64,000 nt of DNA. Origin: JBFLYO01 sp040756745. Its GTDB lineage: Bacteria; Bacteroidota; Ignavibacteria; UBA10030; UBA6906. The stretch covers positions 1 to 64,000 of the forward strand of contig JBFLYO010000005.1 of the NCBI GenBank assembly GCA_040756745.1, read 5' to 3'. The position numbers and the translations under genes were made by a program. This document shows, one piece after another, positions 24,393-34,033 of this stretch. How positions within the stretch are numbered: position 1 is the stretch's first letter; each line of letters starts with the position of its first letter. The notes under the pieces were generated by a model. The model was not told the origin of the DNA. It did no database searches and worked only from the letters and a program-made list of their open reading frames with translations.

Positions 24393-27167
24393 ATGGAACA
24401 GACAATTCTCATCCGCGGCGCGCGGGTCCATAATCTCAAGAACATCAACCTCCAGCTTCCCAGAAACCGCCTGATCGTCTTCACCGGCGTCAGCGGTTCG
24501 GGGAAGTCCAGCCTCGCTTTCGATACCATCTACGCCGAAGGGCAGCGCCGCTACGTCGAGAGTCTCTCCTCCTACGCACGGCAATTCCTGGAACGGATGG
24601 ACAAGCCCGACGTCGACCTGATCCAGGGCATCAGCCCGGCCATGGCGATTGAACAGAAGACCAACACCCGCAACCCCCGGTCGACCGTAGGGACCACCAC
24701 CGAGGTGTACGATTATCTCCGGCTGTTGTACGCTCGCATCGGCAAGACATTCTGCCGGAAGTGCGGCAGACTTGTCACGCGGGATTCGGTGCGCACCGTG
24801 GAGGCGGCGCTTGAGCAGCTCGCGGGGGGAGAAGAGGTGAAGTTCTACGTCACCTTCCCCCTCCCCGTGCATGACAAAGAGCCGCTCGCACGATCACTTG
24901 CCAATGTCCGTAAGGAAGGCTTTTTCCGATTGGTGATCGATGGGACGATCATCGACCTGAACGAAGAGGGAAATGCACTGCATCTTCCGTCGGGAGAGAT
25001 CCAGGTGCTGGTCGACCGGCTGGTGTACCGTCCGGGTGAGCACTCGGGACGCATTGCGGATGCCGTTGAGACCGCCTTCGCATCTGGAGGAGGGGGAGCG
25101 TCGATCGCCGTGCCCGGGAGCGGGAAACTCCTTCGCTTCAATCAGCGGTTCGCCTGCGCGGAATGTCACATCGAGTATGAGGAGCCCGATCCGCGACTCT
25201 TCTCCTTCAACAACCCGTTTGGCGCCTGTCCCGCCTGTCAGGGGTTCGGGAGGGCGATAGGTGTCGACATGGACCTGGTGGTGCCCGACAAGCGGAGGAC
25301 ATTGCGCGAAGGGGCGGTACAGCCCTGGACGACGCCGAAGTTCAGGACCTGGCATCAGGCGATGCTCCGCCACGCAAACGTCCGGCTGGATGTGCCGTTC
25401 GCGGAGTTGGATGAGCGGGAGCACCGGCTCGTCATGGAAGGGAACGGGGAGTTCGAGGGGATCAACGGGTTCTTTCGGATGGTCGAGAAGAAATCGTACA
25501 AGATATTCTATCGTGTTCTGATGAGCCGTTACCGCGGGTACACCACCTGTCCCTCCTGCGGCGGCGCACGCCTTCGTCCCGAGGCACTCGACGTGAGTGT
25601 AGGAGGCAAGAAAATTTCGGACATCGTGGCGATGACCATCTCCGAAGTCCGCGGTTACCTGTCTGGCCTGGCGCTGATCCCCGATGATGCCGCGATCGCG
25701 CGGCGGATCATGGATGAATTGACCCGGCGGATCGCGTACCTGGACGACGTAGGCATCGGCTATCTGACACTTGACCGGCTGTCCAGCACCCTCTCCGGAG
25801 GCGAATCCCAGCGGATCAACCTGGCGACATCCCTCGGCTCATCGCTTGTCGGCGCGGTCTACGTCCTTGACGAGCCGAGCATCGGCCTCCATCCGCGGGA
25901 CAACGAGCGCCTGATCCGGATTTTGCGCGCCCTGCGCGATGCGGGTAACACCGTCATCGTGGTGGAGCATGACGAGGCAATGATCCGTGCCGCTGATGTC
26001 GTGGTTGATCTCGGGCCGCGGGCGGGGGAACGAGGGGGCGAGGTCGTCTTCGTGGGGCCGGTCCCCGAGATCGAACGGGATGAACGGTCGCTGACGGGAG
26101 CGTATCTCAGCGGCAGATCCCGCATCCCCGTCCCGGCGAGGCGCAGAGAACGGAACGGCCGAGACCTACGGCTGGTCGGTGCTCGCCGGCACAACCTAAA
26201 GAACATCGACGTCACAATCCCGCTGAACATGTTTGTGTGCATCACCGGGGTGAGCGGGAGCGGCAAGAGCACTCTTGTGCACGATGTGCTCTACGCCTCG
26301 CTCAAACGTGCGATGGGGGAAACAGGGTTCCCTGCGGGAGGATGCACCGCACTTGAGGGCGTTGAGCATCTGAGCGGGGTCGAGCTGGTCGACCAGTCTC
26401 CCATTGGACGGACGCCGCGCTCAAACCCGGTCACCTATGTTCAGGTGTTCGACCAGATCCGGAACCTGTTTGCGGGGACGCAGGCGGCGCGGATCCACGG
26501 CTTCGCACCGGGGGCGTTCTCCTTCAACGTTCCGGGAGGGAGGTGCGAGGAGTGCGAAGGGGACGGTGTGGTCAGGATAGAGATGCAGTTCCTGGCCGAC
26601 CTCTTCCTCCCGTGCGACGTGTGTAAGGGGAAGCGTTACAAGCAGGAAGTCCTGGATATCCGCTACCGTGGCAAGAACATTGACGACGTGCTGGGAATGA
26701 CCGTGACGGAGGCGATCGCCTTCTTCGGACAGGAAGGGGGAGGGCGGAAGGTGGCTCGGCGGATGAGCGTGCTCGAAGACGTTGGCCTCGGGTATATCCG
26801 TCTCGGTCAGCCGGCGACGTCACTCTCAGGCGGCGAAGCCCAGCGGATCAAACTGGCTGCACACCTGAGCCTCCCGCCGGGGGAGAGACATATGCTGTTC
26901 GTTTTTGATGAACCCACGACGGGACTCCATTTCGATGACATTGCGAAACTGCTTCGATGTTTTGATGCGCTCATAGACGCCGGCAATTCTGTCCTGATTA
27001 TCGAACACAACCCGGACGTCATCAAGTGCGCAGACTATCTGATCGATCTGGGCCCGGAGGCGGGGGAGGACGGTGGGGAGGTTGTGGGAACAGGAACTCC
27101 CGAAGAGCTAGCGGCGATCGCGGCTTCTCACACGGGGCGATTCCTCGCCTCAACACTCGCCCGTTGA
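24393..27167 (+). CDS. uvrA: Excinuclease ABC subunit A
   Basis: 924-residue DNA-damage recognition ATPase of nucleotide excision repair. It has two ABC modules: Walker A GVSGSGKSS at 32-40 and again GVSGSGKST around 617-625, each followed by zinc-finger motifs (CxxC pairs around CRKCGRLV, CAECHIEYEEPD and CEECEGDG) and signature LSGGE(S/A)QRI. The C-terminal module ends in the usual LIIEHNPDVIKCADYLIDLGPEAGEDGG. Length is typical. Monocistronic, between two terminators, so expression is independent of the pilus genes. Confidence 0.98.
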   Translation: MEQTILIRGARVHNLKNINLQLPRNRLIVFTGVSGSGKSSLAFDTIYAEGQRRYVESLSSYARQFLERMDKPDVDLIQGISPAMAIEQKTNTRNPRSTVGTTTEVYDYLRLLYARIGKTFCRKCGRLVTRDSVRTVEAALEQLAGGEEVKFYVTFPLPVHDKEPLARSLANVRKEGFFRLVIDGTIIDLNEEGNALHLPSGEIQVLVDRLVYRPGEHSGRIADAVETAFASGGGGASIAVPGSGKLLRFNQRFACAECHIEYEEPDPRLFSFNNPFGACPACQGFGRAIGVDMDLVVPDKRRTLREGAVQPWTTPKFRTWHQAMLRHANVRLDVPFAELDEREHRLVMEGNGEFEGINGFFRMVEKKSYKIFYRVLMSRYRGYTTCPSCGGARLRPEALDVSVGGKKISDIVAMTISEVRGYLSGLALIPDDAAIARRIMDELTRRIAYLDDVGIGYLTLDRLSSTLSGGESQRINLATSLGSSLVGAVYVLDEPSIGLHPRDNERLIRILRALRDAGNTVIVVEHDEAMIRAADVVVDLGPRAGERGGEVVFVGPVPEIERDERSLTGAYLSGRSRIPVPARRRERNGRDLRLVGARRHNLKNIDVTIPLNMFVCITGVSGSGKSTLVHDVLYASLKRAMGETGFPAGGCTALEGVEHLSGVELVDQSPIGRTPRSNPVTYVQVFDQIRNLFAGTQAARIHGFAPGAFSFNVPGGRCEECEGDGVVRIEMQFLADLFLPCDVCKGKRYKQEVLDIRYRGKNIDDVLGMTVTEAIAFFGQEGGGRKVARRMSVLEDVGLGYIRLGQPATSLSGGEAQRIKLAAHLSLPPGERHMLFVFDEPTTGLHFDDIAKLLRCFDALIDAGNSVLIIEHNPDVIKCADYLIDLGPEAGEDGGEVVGTGTPEELAAIAASHTGRFLASTLAR

Positions 27168-27186
27168 GAAGTCCGTTGAAGCGGGA

Positions 27187-27217
27187 GAAGGCGACGTGAT
27201 GGGCGTCACCGCCCTTC
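27187..27217. terminator. Hairpin between convergent uvrA and the outer-membrane protein gene
   Basis: Outer stem GAAGG...CCTTC and inner GTGA/TCAC around TGGGCG, followed by TCCCCGTTTT on the plus strand. Moderate terminator for uvrA. Confidence 0.5.
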
Positions 27218-27323
27218 GCATCCCCGTTTTGTATGTTACGTCCGACGTTACACCGAAAGGCATTGGTGCCTCGACGGATTTAGGGGAGATCCGGAGTGCG
27301 TGCCAGTGCCTTTCACCATTGTA

Positions 27324-28085
27324 TCAGTATCCCATCCCCACGTTCAGCGTAATGAAGAACCCTCCGAAGTCCTTCTTCTGTGCCGAGACTCTTCCGGTGC
27401 CCGGGTCGTAGAGCGACGGGAGCCCGTCGTTGAACACGTAGGCGAAGTAATAGCGGAAGTTCACACCGAAGACGTTCGTCTTGTCCGTCCCGAAATTTGC
27501 ACCGAACCCAACGTACGCCGCCGCCGTGTAGTGCGGCGATCCTTTGCCGATGCTGCGGAAGAACTCCACCTGTCGGCCGCTTACTGATCCGTCGGCATTC
27601 GGAGTCAGCTCGACAAAAGGCATCATATAGATCATCGTCGGGCCTGCCGCCGCGTTGATATAGGGGCGGAAGGAGTCCATGATATCCTCCCGGAACAGCC
27701 GGTACTGTACGCCGACCATCAGCGGGAGGACAAGAAACCTGTTCAGTTTTCCCGGGACGTACGAGACCTGGAAGTAGGGGTCGTAGATCTCGAATTCCCT
27801 TTCGTCTTTCGCTTCGGAGACGGAAAAGCTGGCGAACCCATAGAGGTCGGCTGAGAATTCGCGCCGGTAGAACGTCCCCAGGCCGAACCCTCCCGTCGAG
27901 ATCAGAACATCCAATCCCCAGAGATTCAGGAGCGGACCGTTGTCGGCCGCTGCGATCTTTTCCGGTGCGCTTTGCCTCGAGGTGTCTTCCGGTTCGGCTC
28001 CCTGCCGGACCTGAGCTTCCGCAGTCACCGCGGCAGTGAGCAGCGTGACGACGGTCAGCGCGGCGAGCAATGGACGTCGGTTCAT
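27324..28085 (-). CDS. Predicted outer-membrane beta-barrel protein
   Basis: 253 residues with a signal peptide (MNRRPLLAALTVVTLLTAAVTAEA). The mature part alternates aromatic/hydrophobic strands with turns (GGFGLGTFYRREFSADLYGF, YFQVSYVPG, VGVQYRLFRE) and ends in a strand finishing with aromatic Tyr (FITLNVGMGY), as in beta-barrel outer-membrane proteins. No specific function recognised. It lies 42 bases after the RlmI-like gene on the same strand and is likely co-transcribed with it. Confidence 0.65.
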   Translation of the reverse strand: MNRRPLLAALTVVTLLTAAVTAEAQVRQGAEPEDTSRQSAPEKIAAADNGPLLNLWGLDVLISTGGFGLGTFYRREFSADLYGFASFSVSEAKDEREFEIYDPYFQVSYVPGKLNRFLVLPLMVGVQYRLFREDIMDSFRPYINAAAGPTMIYMMPFVELTPNADGSVSGRQVEFFRSIGKGSPHYTAAAYVGFGANFGTDKTNVFGVNFRYYFAYVFNDGLPSLYDPGTGRVSAQKKDFGGFFITLNVGMGY

Positions 28086-28127
28086 ACTGTGGCCTTTCAG
28101 ATCATCAATGGAGACCGGACTTCGGTG

Positions 28128-29312
28128 TTACAGCACACGGAAGATCCCGGCTTTCAGATACAGTGTTTCGGGTACACCCGGAAGTGTCGGGTGATCGGGC
28201 GATGCGCCCCGCCACTCCAGGAGCTGCAACCGGCGGCCGGACCGCCGTGCGGCATCGTCGACGACCTCGCGAAAGACCTCCGGAAGAATGTGATGCGAGC
28301 AGCAGGAGGTGAGCAGGATCGCCCCCGGAGGAAGGAGCGGGAACGCCGCGCAGTGCAGATCCCGGTACCCTTTTTTTGCCGCCTGAACGTTTCTCTTGCT
28401 CCTCGTGAATGACGGAGGATCGAGGATCATCACGTCGAACCGTTCGCCCGAGGCGGCCAGTCGTGGAAGCACCTCAAACATGTCCCCCGCTTCAAACCGC
28501 GCGGCCGTTATCCCGTTGAGCTGGGCATTGGCCCGGGCACGTGCGATGGAATCCGCCGAGACATCGATCCCCACGACCTCACGCGCTCCCCCCCGTGCGG
28601 CAGAAAGGGCAAATCCCCCGTCATTGCAGAACCCGTCAAGCACCCTTGCCCCGCTGCAGAACCGCTCCAGCGCGCCTCGGTTTTCACGCTGGTCCAGGAA
28701 GAACCCCGTCTTCTGCCCGTCGCGCAGGTCGACTGAATAGCGAAGTCCCCGCTCTTCGATAATCGTCGGCGCCACCTCTCCGTAGAGAACATTTCGCTCC
28801 AGCGGAAGGTTCTCGAGCGTTCGAAGGCGTGAATCATTGCGTGCGACGATGGAGGCAGGAACGAAGAGCTCGCGGAGGACATCACAGACGAGCTGGAGCC
28901 GCTTCTCCATTCCGACGGAATACGTCTGGACCGCCAGGTGATCGTTGAACCTGTCGATGACCAGCCCCGGGAGGAAATCCCCTTCTCCATGCACGAGCCG
29001 GTAGGTCGTCTCGCCGGGGTACAGGCGCTCGCGGAGATCGCGCGCCGTCGCGATGCGTCCAAGAAAGAACTCGCGATTGATATCCTCGATGCGAGTGGAG
29101 AGCATACGGAAGGCAATCAGAGAGTGGGGGTTGTACAACCCGACGCCGAGGGTCAGCCCGTTGGCTGCGACGAGCTCGACAACGTCGCCGGCCTCGGGGT
29201 TCCCGCGCGTTTCGCGGATTTCGTTGCTGAAGGCCCACGGGTGGCCGGCGAGAATTCGTCCCTCTTCTTTATTGCGGAGGAGAACCTGCTTCTGAAGGTG
29301 TACAAGTGACAT
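28128..29312 (-). CDS. RlmI-like SAM-dependent 23S rRNA cytosine methyltransferase
   Basis: 394 residues from the ATG at 29312; a longer frame adds a tail unlike the family. An N-terminal PUA domain (residues 1-75, with ILAGHPWAFSNEI) is followed by a middle domain with QTGLFLDQ-type motif (GQKTGFFLDQRENR) and a Rossmann methyltransferase domain with DGFCNDGGFALSAA for SAM binding and ILDPPSFTRSK for catalysis. RlmI makes m5C in 23S rRNA; other members are RlmK/L-like, so the exact base is inferred. Promoter not obvious; divergent from the HAD gene. Confidence 0.85.
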   Translation of the reverse strand: MSLVHLQKQVLLRNKEEGRILAGHPWAFSNEIRETRGNPEAGDVVELVAANGLTLGVGLYNPHSLIAFRMLSTRIEDINREFFLGRIATARDLRERLYPGETTYRLVHGEGDFLPGLVIDRFNDHLAVQTYSVGMEKRLQLVCDVLRELFVPASIVARNDSRLRTLENLPLERNVLYGEVAPTIIEERGLRYSVDLRDGQKTGFFLDQRENRGALERFCSGARVLDGFCNDGGFALSAARGGAREVVGIDVSADSIARARANAQLNGITAARFEAGDMFEVLPRLAASGERFDVMILDPPSFTRSKRNVQAAKKGYRDLHCAAFPLLPPGAILLTSCCSHHILPEVFREVVDDAARRSGRRLQLLEWRGASPDHPTLPGVPETLYLKAGIFRVL

Positions 29313-29363
29313 GCTGTGTGAAGGTATTACAATGCGCGCCGAATTGCAAGGCAGCCCGGTTCG

Positions 29364-29392
29364 TTGAATTTGCCGGACGTTGTGGGTATATT
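29364..29392 (+). promoter_or_regulatory. Promoter of the HAD-oxidoreductase-CCA unit
   Basis: TTGAAT, 17-base spacer, TATATT, ending 8 bases before the ATG at 29401, implying a transcript with almost no leader. Its existence argues against the longer TTG start at 29380. Confidence 0.65.
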
Positions 29393-29400
29393 CCATAGCT

Positions 29401-30147
29401 ATGTCGCTTCACGCACATGAACAGCGGCCGTCTGACGAACGCAGCCGCGTCGCCGGTGTCATCTTTGACATCGACGGGACGCTGACGAAAACGAACGAGC
29501 TCATCTTTGCGTCGTTCAACCACGTTGCCGAAAAATATGTCGGCCGCAGGTATACGCCGCCGGAGATCATCGCGATGTTCGGCCCGCCGGAAGAAGGAGC
29601 TCTTGCGCAGATTGTCGGCGATGAGGCGGTGGGTGCCGCGATGGATGACCTGTGCAGGTACTACCGTGAACATCATGGGAGGCTTGCCGGTCTGCATCCC
29701 GGCATGCAGGAGATGCTGGCCGACCTCCGCACGCACGGCGTGATCCTTGCCGTCTTTACCGGCAAGGGAAGACGCACCACGCTGATTACCCTCGAGGCGC
29801 TCGGGATCGACGGGTACTTTGACATGATCGTCTCCGGGTCCGATCTGGACCGGCACAAGCCGGATCCGGAGGGGATTCGCCGGGTGCTGGAACAGTTTGG
29901 GCTCCCTGCCGCCGAGGTTCTGATGGTTGGTGACTCTGCGGGGGACGTCACCGCCGCACGGGGTGCTGGGGTAACGTCGGTTGCGGTGCTGTGGGACTCG
30001 TACGATCCGGAGCGGGTGCTCCGGGCGTCACCCGATCGGGTATTTTACCGGGTCGAGGATCTGGCCTCGTGGTTTCGGACCAGCGTACGGTTTACACTTC
30101 ACCCTGCGCGACGCCAGGGCGACTCACAACAGCGGGAGCGGCCGTGA
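29401..30147 (+). CDS. HAD-superfamily phosphatase (phosphoglycolate phosphatase-like)
   Basis: 248 residues. Motif I FDIDGTLT near residue 22, cap domain of helices, motif II VFTGKG near 117, conserved K in SDLDRHKPDP, motif IV GDSAGDVTAA near 178. The helical cap puts it in the phosphoglycolate phosphatase/beta-phosphoglucomutase group; exact substrate unknown. Chosen start ATG 29401 follows the promoter. Its TGA overlaps the GTG of the next gene as GTGA. Confidence 0.85.
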   Translation: MSLHAHEQRPSDERSRVAGVIFDIDGTLTKTNELIFASFNHVAEKYVGRRYTPPEIIAMFGPPEEGALAQIVGDEAVGAAMDDLCRYYREHHGRLAGLHPGMQEMLADLRTHGVILAVFTGKGRRTTLITLEALGIDGYFDMIVSGSDLDRHKPDPEGIRRVLEQFGLPAAEVLMVGDSAGDVTAARGAGVTSVAVLWDSYDPERVLRASPDRVFYRVEDLASWFRTSVRFTLHPARRQGDSQQRERP

Positions 30148-31139
30148 ACCCCGTACGACTCGGTGTGATCGGCGTCGGCCATCTGGGGGCGCTGCACGCC
30201 AAGATGCTTTCTGATCTCCCGGACGTGACCCTGGCTGCGGTCTATGACACCGATGATGCCCGGGCGCGTGCCATCGCGGAGGAGTTCGGGACCCGGAAGG
30301 CGCCGGATCTGGACGCACTCCTTGATGACACGGACGGCGTTACGATCGCCACCACGACCATCACACACTTCGCCGTGGCCACCCGCGCGCTACGCCGGGG
30401 GAGGCACGTGTTCATCGAGAAGCCGATCACGCAGACCATTGCCGAAGCCAATGCGCTCTGCAGCGAGGCCGCTGCGCGCGGACTGGTCATCCAGGTGGGG
30501 CACATCGAACGCTTCAATCCGGCGATCCTCGCGCTGGAGAAGTACAACATTGCGCCGATGTTCGTCGAATCACACCGGCTCGCGCAGTTCAATCCGCGCG
30601 GCACCGACGTTGCGGTGGTGCTTGATCTCATGATCCATGACATCGACCTGATCCTGAGCTTCGTCCGCTCGCCCGTACGCAGCGTCGAGGCAAGCGGCGT
30701 GGCGGTGGTGTCGGACAGCGTGGACATCGCTAATGCCCGTCTCCAGTTCGAAAACGGCTGCGTCGCGAACGTCACGGCGAGCAGGATCTCCCAGCGGAAG
30801 ATGCGCAAGATGCGGCTCTTTCAGCGGAATGGCTATATCTCCATCGATTTCACGGAGGGTCTGGCGGAGGTCTTTCGGCTCGTCGGCGAGGATGAGCCCG
30901 ATGTCAAAGGGACGATGATGCTGGGAGAGCTTGGTTCCGGAAAACACCGGAGGAAGATCGTCTATGAACAGCCCGAAGTGAAGGAAGTGAATGCCCTGCG
31001 GCGGGAACTGGAGCTGTTTGCTGGCTGCGTTGCGACCGGTGCGCCTCCGGTGGTGAGTGGCGAAGACGGCAGGAGGGCCCTTGAGGTGGCCAACGCCATC
31101 ATGGAGAAAATCCAGCAGCAGTCGTTTTCGATGTCGTGA
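30144..31139 (+). CDS. Gfo/Idh/MocA-family NAD(P) oxidoreductase
   Basis: 331 residues with GTG start at 30144 overlapping the HAD stop. N-terminal Rossmann domain begins VRLGVIGVGHLGALHAKM; the EKPI motif (FIEKPITQT) at about 90 holds the catalytic Lys. The C-terminal domain has GHIERFNPA, SHRLAQFNPRGTDV and DLMIHDIDLIL, the last two similar to enzymes acting on UDP-sugars such as UDP-GlcNAc 3-dehydrogenase (GnnA) used for 3-amino lipid A. That function is a guess; no GnnB or lpx gene is nearby. Confidence 0.75.
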   Translation: MNPVRLGVIGVGHLGALHAKMLSDLPDVTLAAVYDTDDARARAIAEEFGTRKAPDLDALLDDTDGVTIATTTITHFAVATRALRRGRHVFIEKPITQTIAEANALCSEAAARGLVIQVGHIERFNPAILALEKYNIAPMFVESHRLAQFNPRGTDVAVVLDLMIHDIDLILSFVRSPVRSVEASGVAVVSDSVDIANARLQFENGCVANVTASRISQRKMRKMRLFQRNGYISIDFTEGLAEVFRLVGEDEPDVKGTMMLGELGSGKHRRKIVYEQPEVKEVNALRRELELFAGCVATGAPPVVSGEDGRRALEVANAIMEKIQQQSFSMS

Positions 31140-32560
31140 CCGCGCGGATCGACCATATCGTTCTCTCCCACCCGGTGCTCGAACACATCGGACGGCTGGG
31201 AAGCCGCCTCGGCCTCGAGGTGTACGTCGTCGGGGGCTACGTGCGCGACCTCCTGCTGGGGAAGACAGACCGGGACGTGGACATTCTGGTCATCGGAGAC
31301 GGGATCGGGTTTGCACGGGAGTTTTCGCGGGGATGGGGAGAGGGAGCCGCGGTCGTGCCGTTCGAACGCTTTGGGACGGCGATGGTGGCGCTGAACGAGG
31401 GAAAAATTGAATTCGTCGGCGCACGGCGCGAGGCATATGCTCCCGGCTCGCGCAATCCCTCGGTGAGCGCCGGGACGCTCGAGGACGATTTGATGCGGCG
31501 GGACTTTACCGTGAATGCACTGGCGGTTTCGCTCAACGAGGGATCGTACGGCACCCTGTACGACCCGTTGAACGGCCGGAAAGACCTCGCGGCACGCTTG
31601 CTCAGGACTCCGCTGGATCCGAACACCACCTTCGGCGACGATCCGCTCCGGATCATGCGCGCCATGCGGTTTGCATCGCAGCTCGAGTTCCGGGTGGCGG
31701 ACGACGCCCTGGGGGCGGCGCGGATCATGCGCGACCGGCTGTCGATCGTGTCACAGGAGCGCATTACTGAGGAGTTTTTCAAGATCCTCGGAACGCCGGC
31801 TCCCTCCGTCGGCCTTGGCCTCATGTTTGCCACGGGCGTTCTGGAGATCGTGTTCCCCGAGGTGGCGCAGATGGCTGGAGTGGACCAGCGCCGGGACCAC
31901 CACCACAAGGACGTTTTCCTGCACACCTGTACCGTGGTGGACAACGTCGCGCGCACGTCCGACAATGTCTGGCTCAGGTTCGCTGCCCTTGTCCACGACA
32001 TCGCCAAGCCCCGGACGAAGGCCTTCAAGGAGGGAACGGGATGGACGTTCCACGGGCATGAGGAGGTGGGAGCGCGAATGATGCGCAAGATCTTCCAGAA
32101 ACTGAAGCTCCCCGGGGAGCATCTCCCCTACGTCGAGAAGCTCGTGCGGCTCCACCTGCGACCGATGGCCCTCGTAGACAGCGTTGTGACCGATTCTGCA
32201 GTACGGCGGCTGGTCTTTGAGGCGGGAAACGACATTGACGACCTGATGACCCTCTGTCGCGCCGACATCACATCAAAGAACCCCCGGCTCGTTGCCCGGT
32301 ACCTTCGGAATTACGAGCTTGTCATGAAGAAGATTGTGGAGGTGGAAGAGCGCGACCGGCTCCGGAACTGGCAACCCCCGGTCAAGGGAGACGAGATCAT
32401 GGCCGTGTGCGGCTTGCAGCCGGGGAAGACTGTGGGCATACTGAAGAAGGCAATCGAGGAAGCCATACTGGAGGGAACGATCCCCAACGAACACGACGCT
32501 GCGCTGGAGTACCTTCTCTCTATTAAAGAGGGGATTCTGAGCAAAGAACGCCCGAATTGA
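31136..32560 (+). CDS. cca: CCA-adding/poly(A) polymerase-family nucleotidyltransferase with HD domain
   Basis: 474 residues, GTG start at 31136 overlapping the upstream stop as GTGA. N-terminal nucleotidyltransferase domain: GGYVRDLLLG at 33-42 and DVDILV from 47, holding the metal-binding aspartates; RRDFTVNAL follows. An HD-type domain is seen further on with HHHKDVFLHT and LVHDIAKP. The long length with HD suits bacterial tRNA nucleotidyltransferases of Bacteroidota. It repairs or completes the 3' CCA of tRNAs, consistent with the tRNA in this window lacking encoded CCA. Confidence 0.85.
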   Translation: MTARIDHIVLSHPVLEHIGRLGSRLGLEVYVVGGYVRDLLLGKTDRDVDILVIGDGIGFAREFSRGWGEGAAVVPFERFGTAMVALNEGKIEFVGARREAYAPGSRNPSVSAGTLEDDLMRRDFTVNALAVSLNEGSYGTLYDPLNGRKDLAARLLRTPLDPNTTFGDDPLRIMRAMRFASQLEFRVADDALGAARIMRDRLSIVSQERITEEFFKILGTPAPSVGLGLMFATGVLEIVFPEVAQMAGVDQRRDHHHKDVFLHTCTVVDNVARTSDNVWLRFAALVHDIAKPRTKAFKEGTGWTFHGHEEVGARMMRKIFQKLKLPGEHLPYVEKLVRLHLRPMALVDSVVTDSAVRRLVFEAGNDIDDLMTLCRADITSKNPRLVARYLRNYELVMKKIVEVEERDRLRNWQPPVKGDEIMAVCGLQPGKTVGILKKAIEEAILEGTIPNEHDAALEYLLSIKEGILSKERPN

Positions 32561-32638
32561 CGCCTCTCCCGCTGAAACTTTAGGTTATTTGCGTCGTTTA
32601 AGAAGTACCATCAGCTACCCCCATTCAAGGAGCTTTGT

Positions 32639-33988
32639 ATGCGATTCATCACACCTGCCATCGTCGCACTTCTCTGCCTTTCTGGTACCTTCCTCCGGGC
32701 ACAGACCGTCACGCTGTCGCTTGATCAGGCAAAACAATCTGCACTCGCGAACAACCTGAGCATCGTCCAGGCCGATGCGAACATGAACGCCGCGCAGGCA
32801 GGCGTAACGGCGGCGTATGGCGGATATCTCCCGAGCCTGTCGGCCGTCGGGAGCTGGGGGAGGACCCAGACCGACCGCGCCGGATCGAGCGTGGCGAGCT
32901 TCGGCGGGGGAACGGTGGTCATACCGGCCTCGAAGAGCACAACGAGCAGCTTCAGTTCGTCGCTCAATCTGAGCTGGACCCTCTTCGATGGGTTCGCGCA
33001 GCAGGGTCAGGTGGGACAGGCAAGCTCCCGTTCCGTAGCGTCGGAACTCACCGCAGTGCGGACCCGACAGACGATCGTCTTCCAGGTGGAAAGCGGGTAT
33101 TTGAACGTGTTGAGGAACGAACAGCTGGTGAAGGTGAGCGAAGAGGCACTGAAACGCGATCAACGCCAACTGGAGAGGATCACGGAGTCGAACCGTGTCG
33201 GCTCTTCATCGCTGGCCGATGTGTACCGCCAGCAATCGCAGGTGGCCGGCGATGAGCTTGCGCTCATCCAGGCGCAGAACAATTTTGACAAATCGAAAGC
33301 TGACCTCGTCGCTCTGGTCGGCCTCGATGCCTGGAAGGAATACGTTTTCGTGGACCCCACAATCTCGACGGTTATGAGCCCGGGGGAAATCGACTCGACG
33401 ATGTCGAAGTACTCGGATTTCTCAGCCCTCGTGGAGCGGGCCATGGCCGCCCGTCCCGACTACAAGGGGGCACAGGAGTCGTACAACGCGGCGCAGTCGG
33501 GCGTGACCATCGCCCGCGCCGGTTATATGCCGTCTGTGAGCGCGTCTGCAGGATACCGGCTGCTGAGCGACGAGCTGCGGACCCTGAGCAACAACAAGAC
33601 GTTGGACTGGGGATTGTCGGTGCGGTGGAACCTGTTCGACGGGTTCCAGACCAACAATGCGGTGCAATCGGCCGTCACCGGCAGGCGCAACGCGGAGATC
33701 AGCCTGACGCAGGCCGAACGGGATATCAACACCCAGGTGAAGAAAGCCCTCCTTGACCTGGAAGCGGCCCGGAAACAGTACGATGTGAGTCAGAAGGGGC
33801 TCGTGTCTGCGCGCGAAGACCTGAAGATCGCCGAGGAGCGCTATAACCTGGGTGCCGGCACCCTGCTGGACCTGCTCGTGGCAAACGCGAACTTTGTTTC
33901 CGCCCAGGCGAATTCTGTGAACGCCGTCTACGACTACGTTACGGCGAAGCGGAACGTGGAGTATACTATCGGCGAGCGTACGTACTGA
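32639..33988 (+). CDS. tolC: TolC-family outer-membrane efflux protein
   Basis: 449 residues with an 18-22 residue signal peptide (MRFITPAIVALLCLSGTFLRAQ). Two repeated OEP domains with long heptad-patterned helices (for example NMNAAQAGVTAAYGGYLPSL and a second SYNAAQSGVTIARAGYMPSV) give the tunnel structure. It should form the outer-membrane channel for the adjacent ABC exporter. AAGGAG precedes the ATG; the 78-base region upstream holds no promoter matching the window's common pattern. Confidence 0.9.
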   Translation: MRFITPAIVALLCLSGTFLRAQTVTLSLDQAKQSALANNLSIVQADANMNAAQAGVTAAYGGYLPSLSAVGSWGRTQTDRAGSSVASFGGGTVVIPASKSTTSSFSSSLNLSWTLFDGFAQQGQVGQASSRSVASELTAVRTRQTIVFQVESGYLNVLRNEQLVKVSEEALKRDQRQLERITESNRVGSSSLADVYRQQSQVAGDELALIQAQNNFDKSKADLVALVGLDAWKEYVFVDPTISTVMSPGEIDSTMSKYSDFSALVERAMAARPDYKGAQESYNAAQSGVTIARAGYMPSVSASAGYRLLSDELRTLSNNKTLDWGLSVRWNLFDGFQTNNAVQSAVTGRRNAEISLTQAERDINTQVKKALLDLEAARKQYDVSQKGLVSAREDLKIAEERYNLGAGTLLDLLVANANFVSAQANSVNAVYDYVTAKRNVEYTIGERTY

Positions 33989-34033
33989 GTCAGGCACGCT
34001 GTCCGCTGCCACTATTCATAAGGAGCTACGGGA

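Noticed and set aside
32561..32638. Promoter for the tolC export cluster
   Set aside because: TTGCGT and TTTAAG are present but not at usable spacing; transcription may come from elsewhere upstream.
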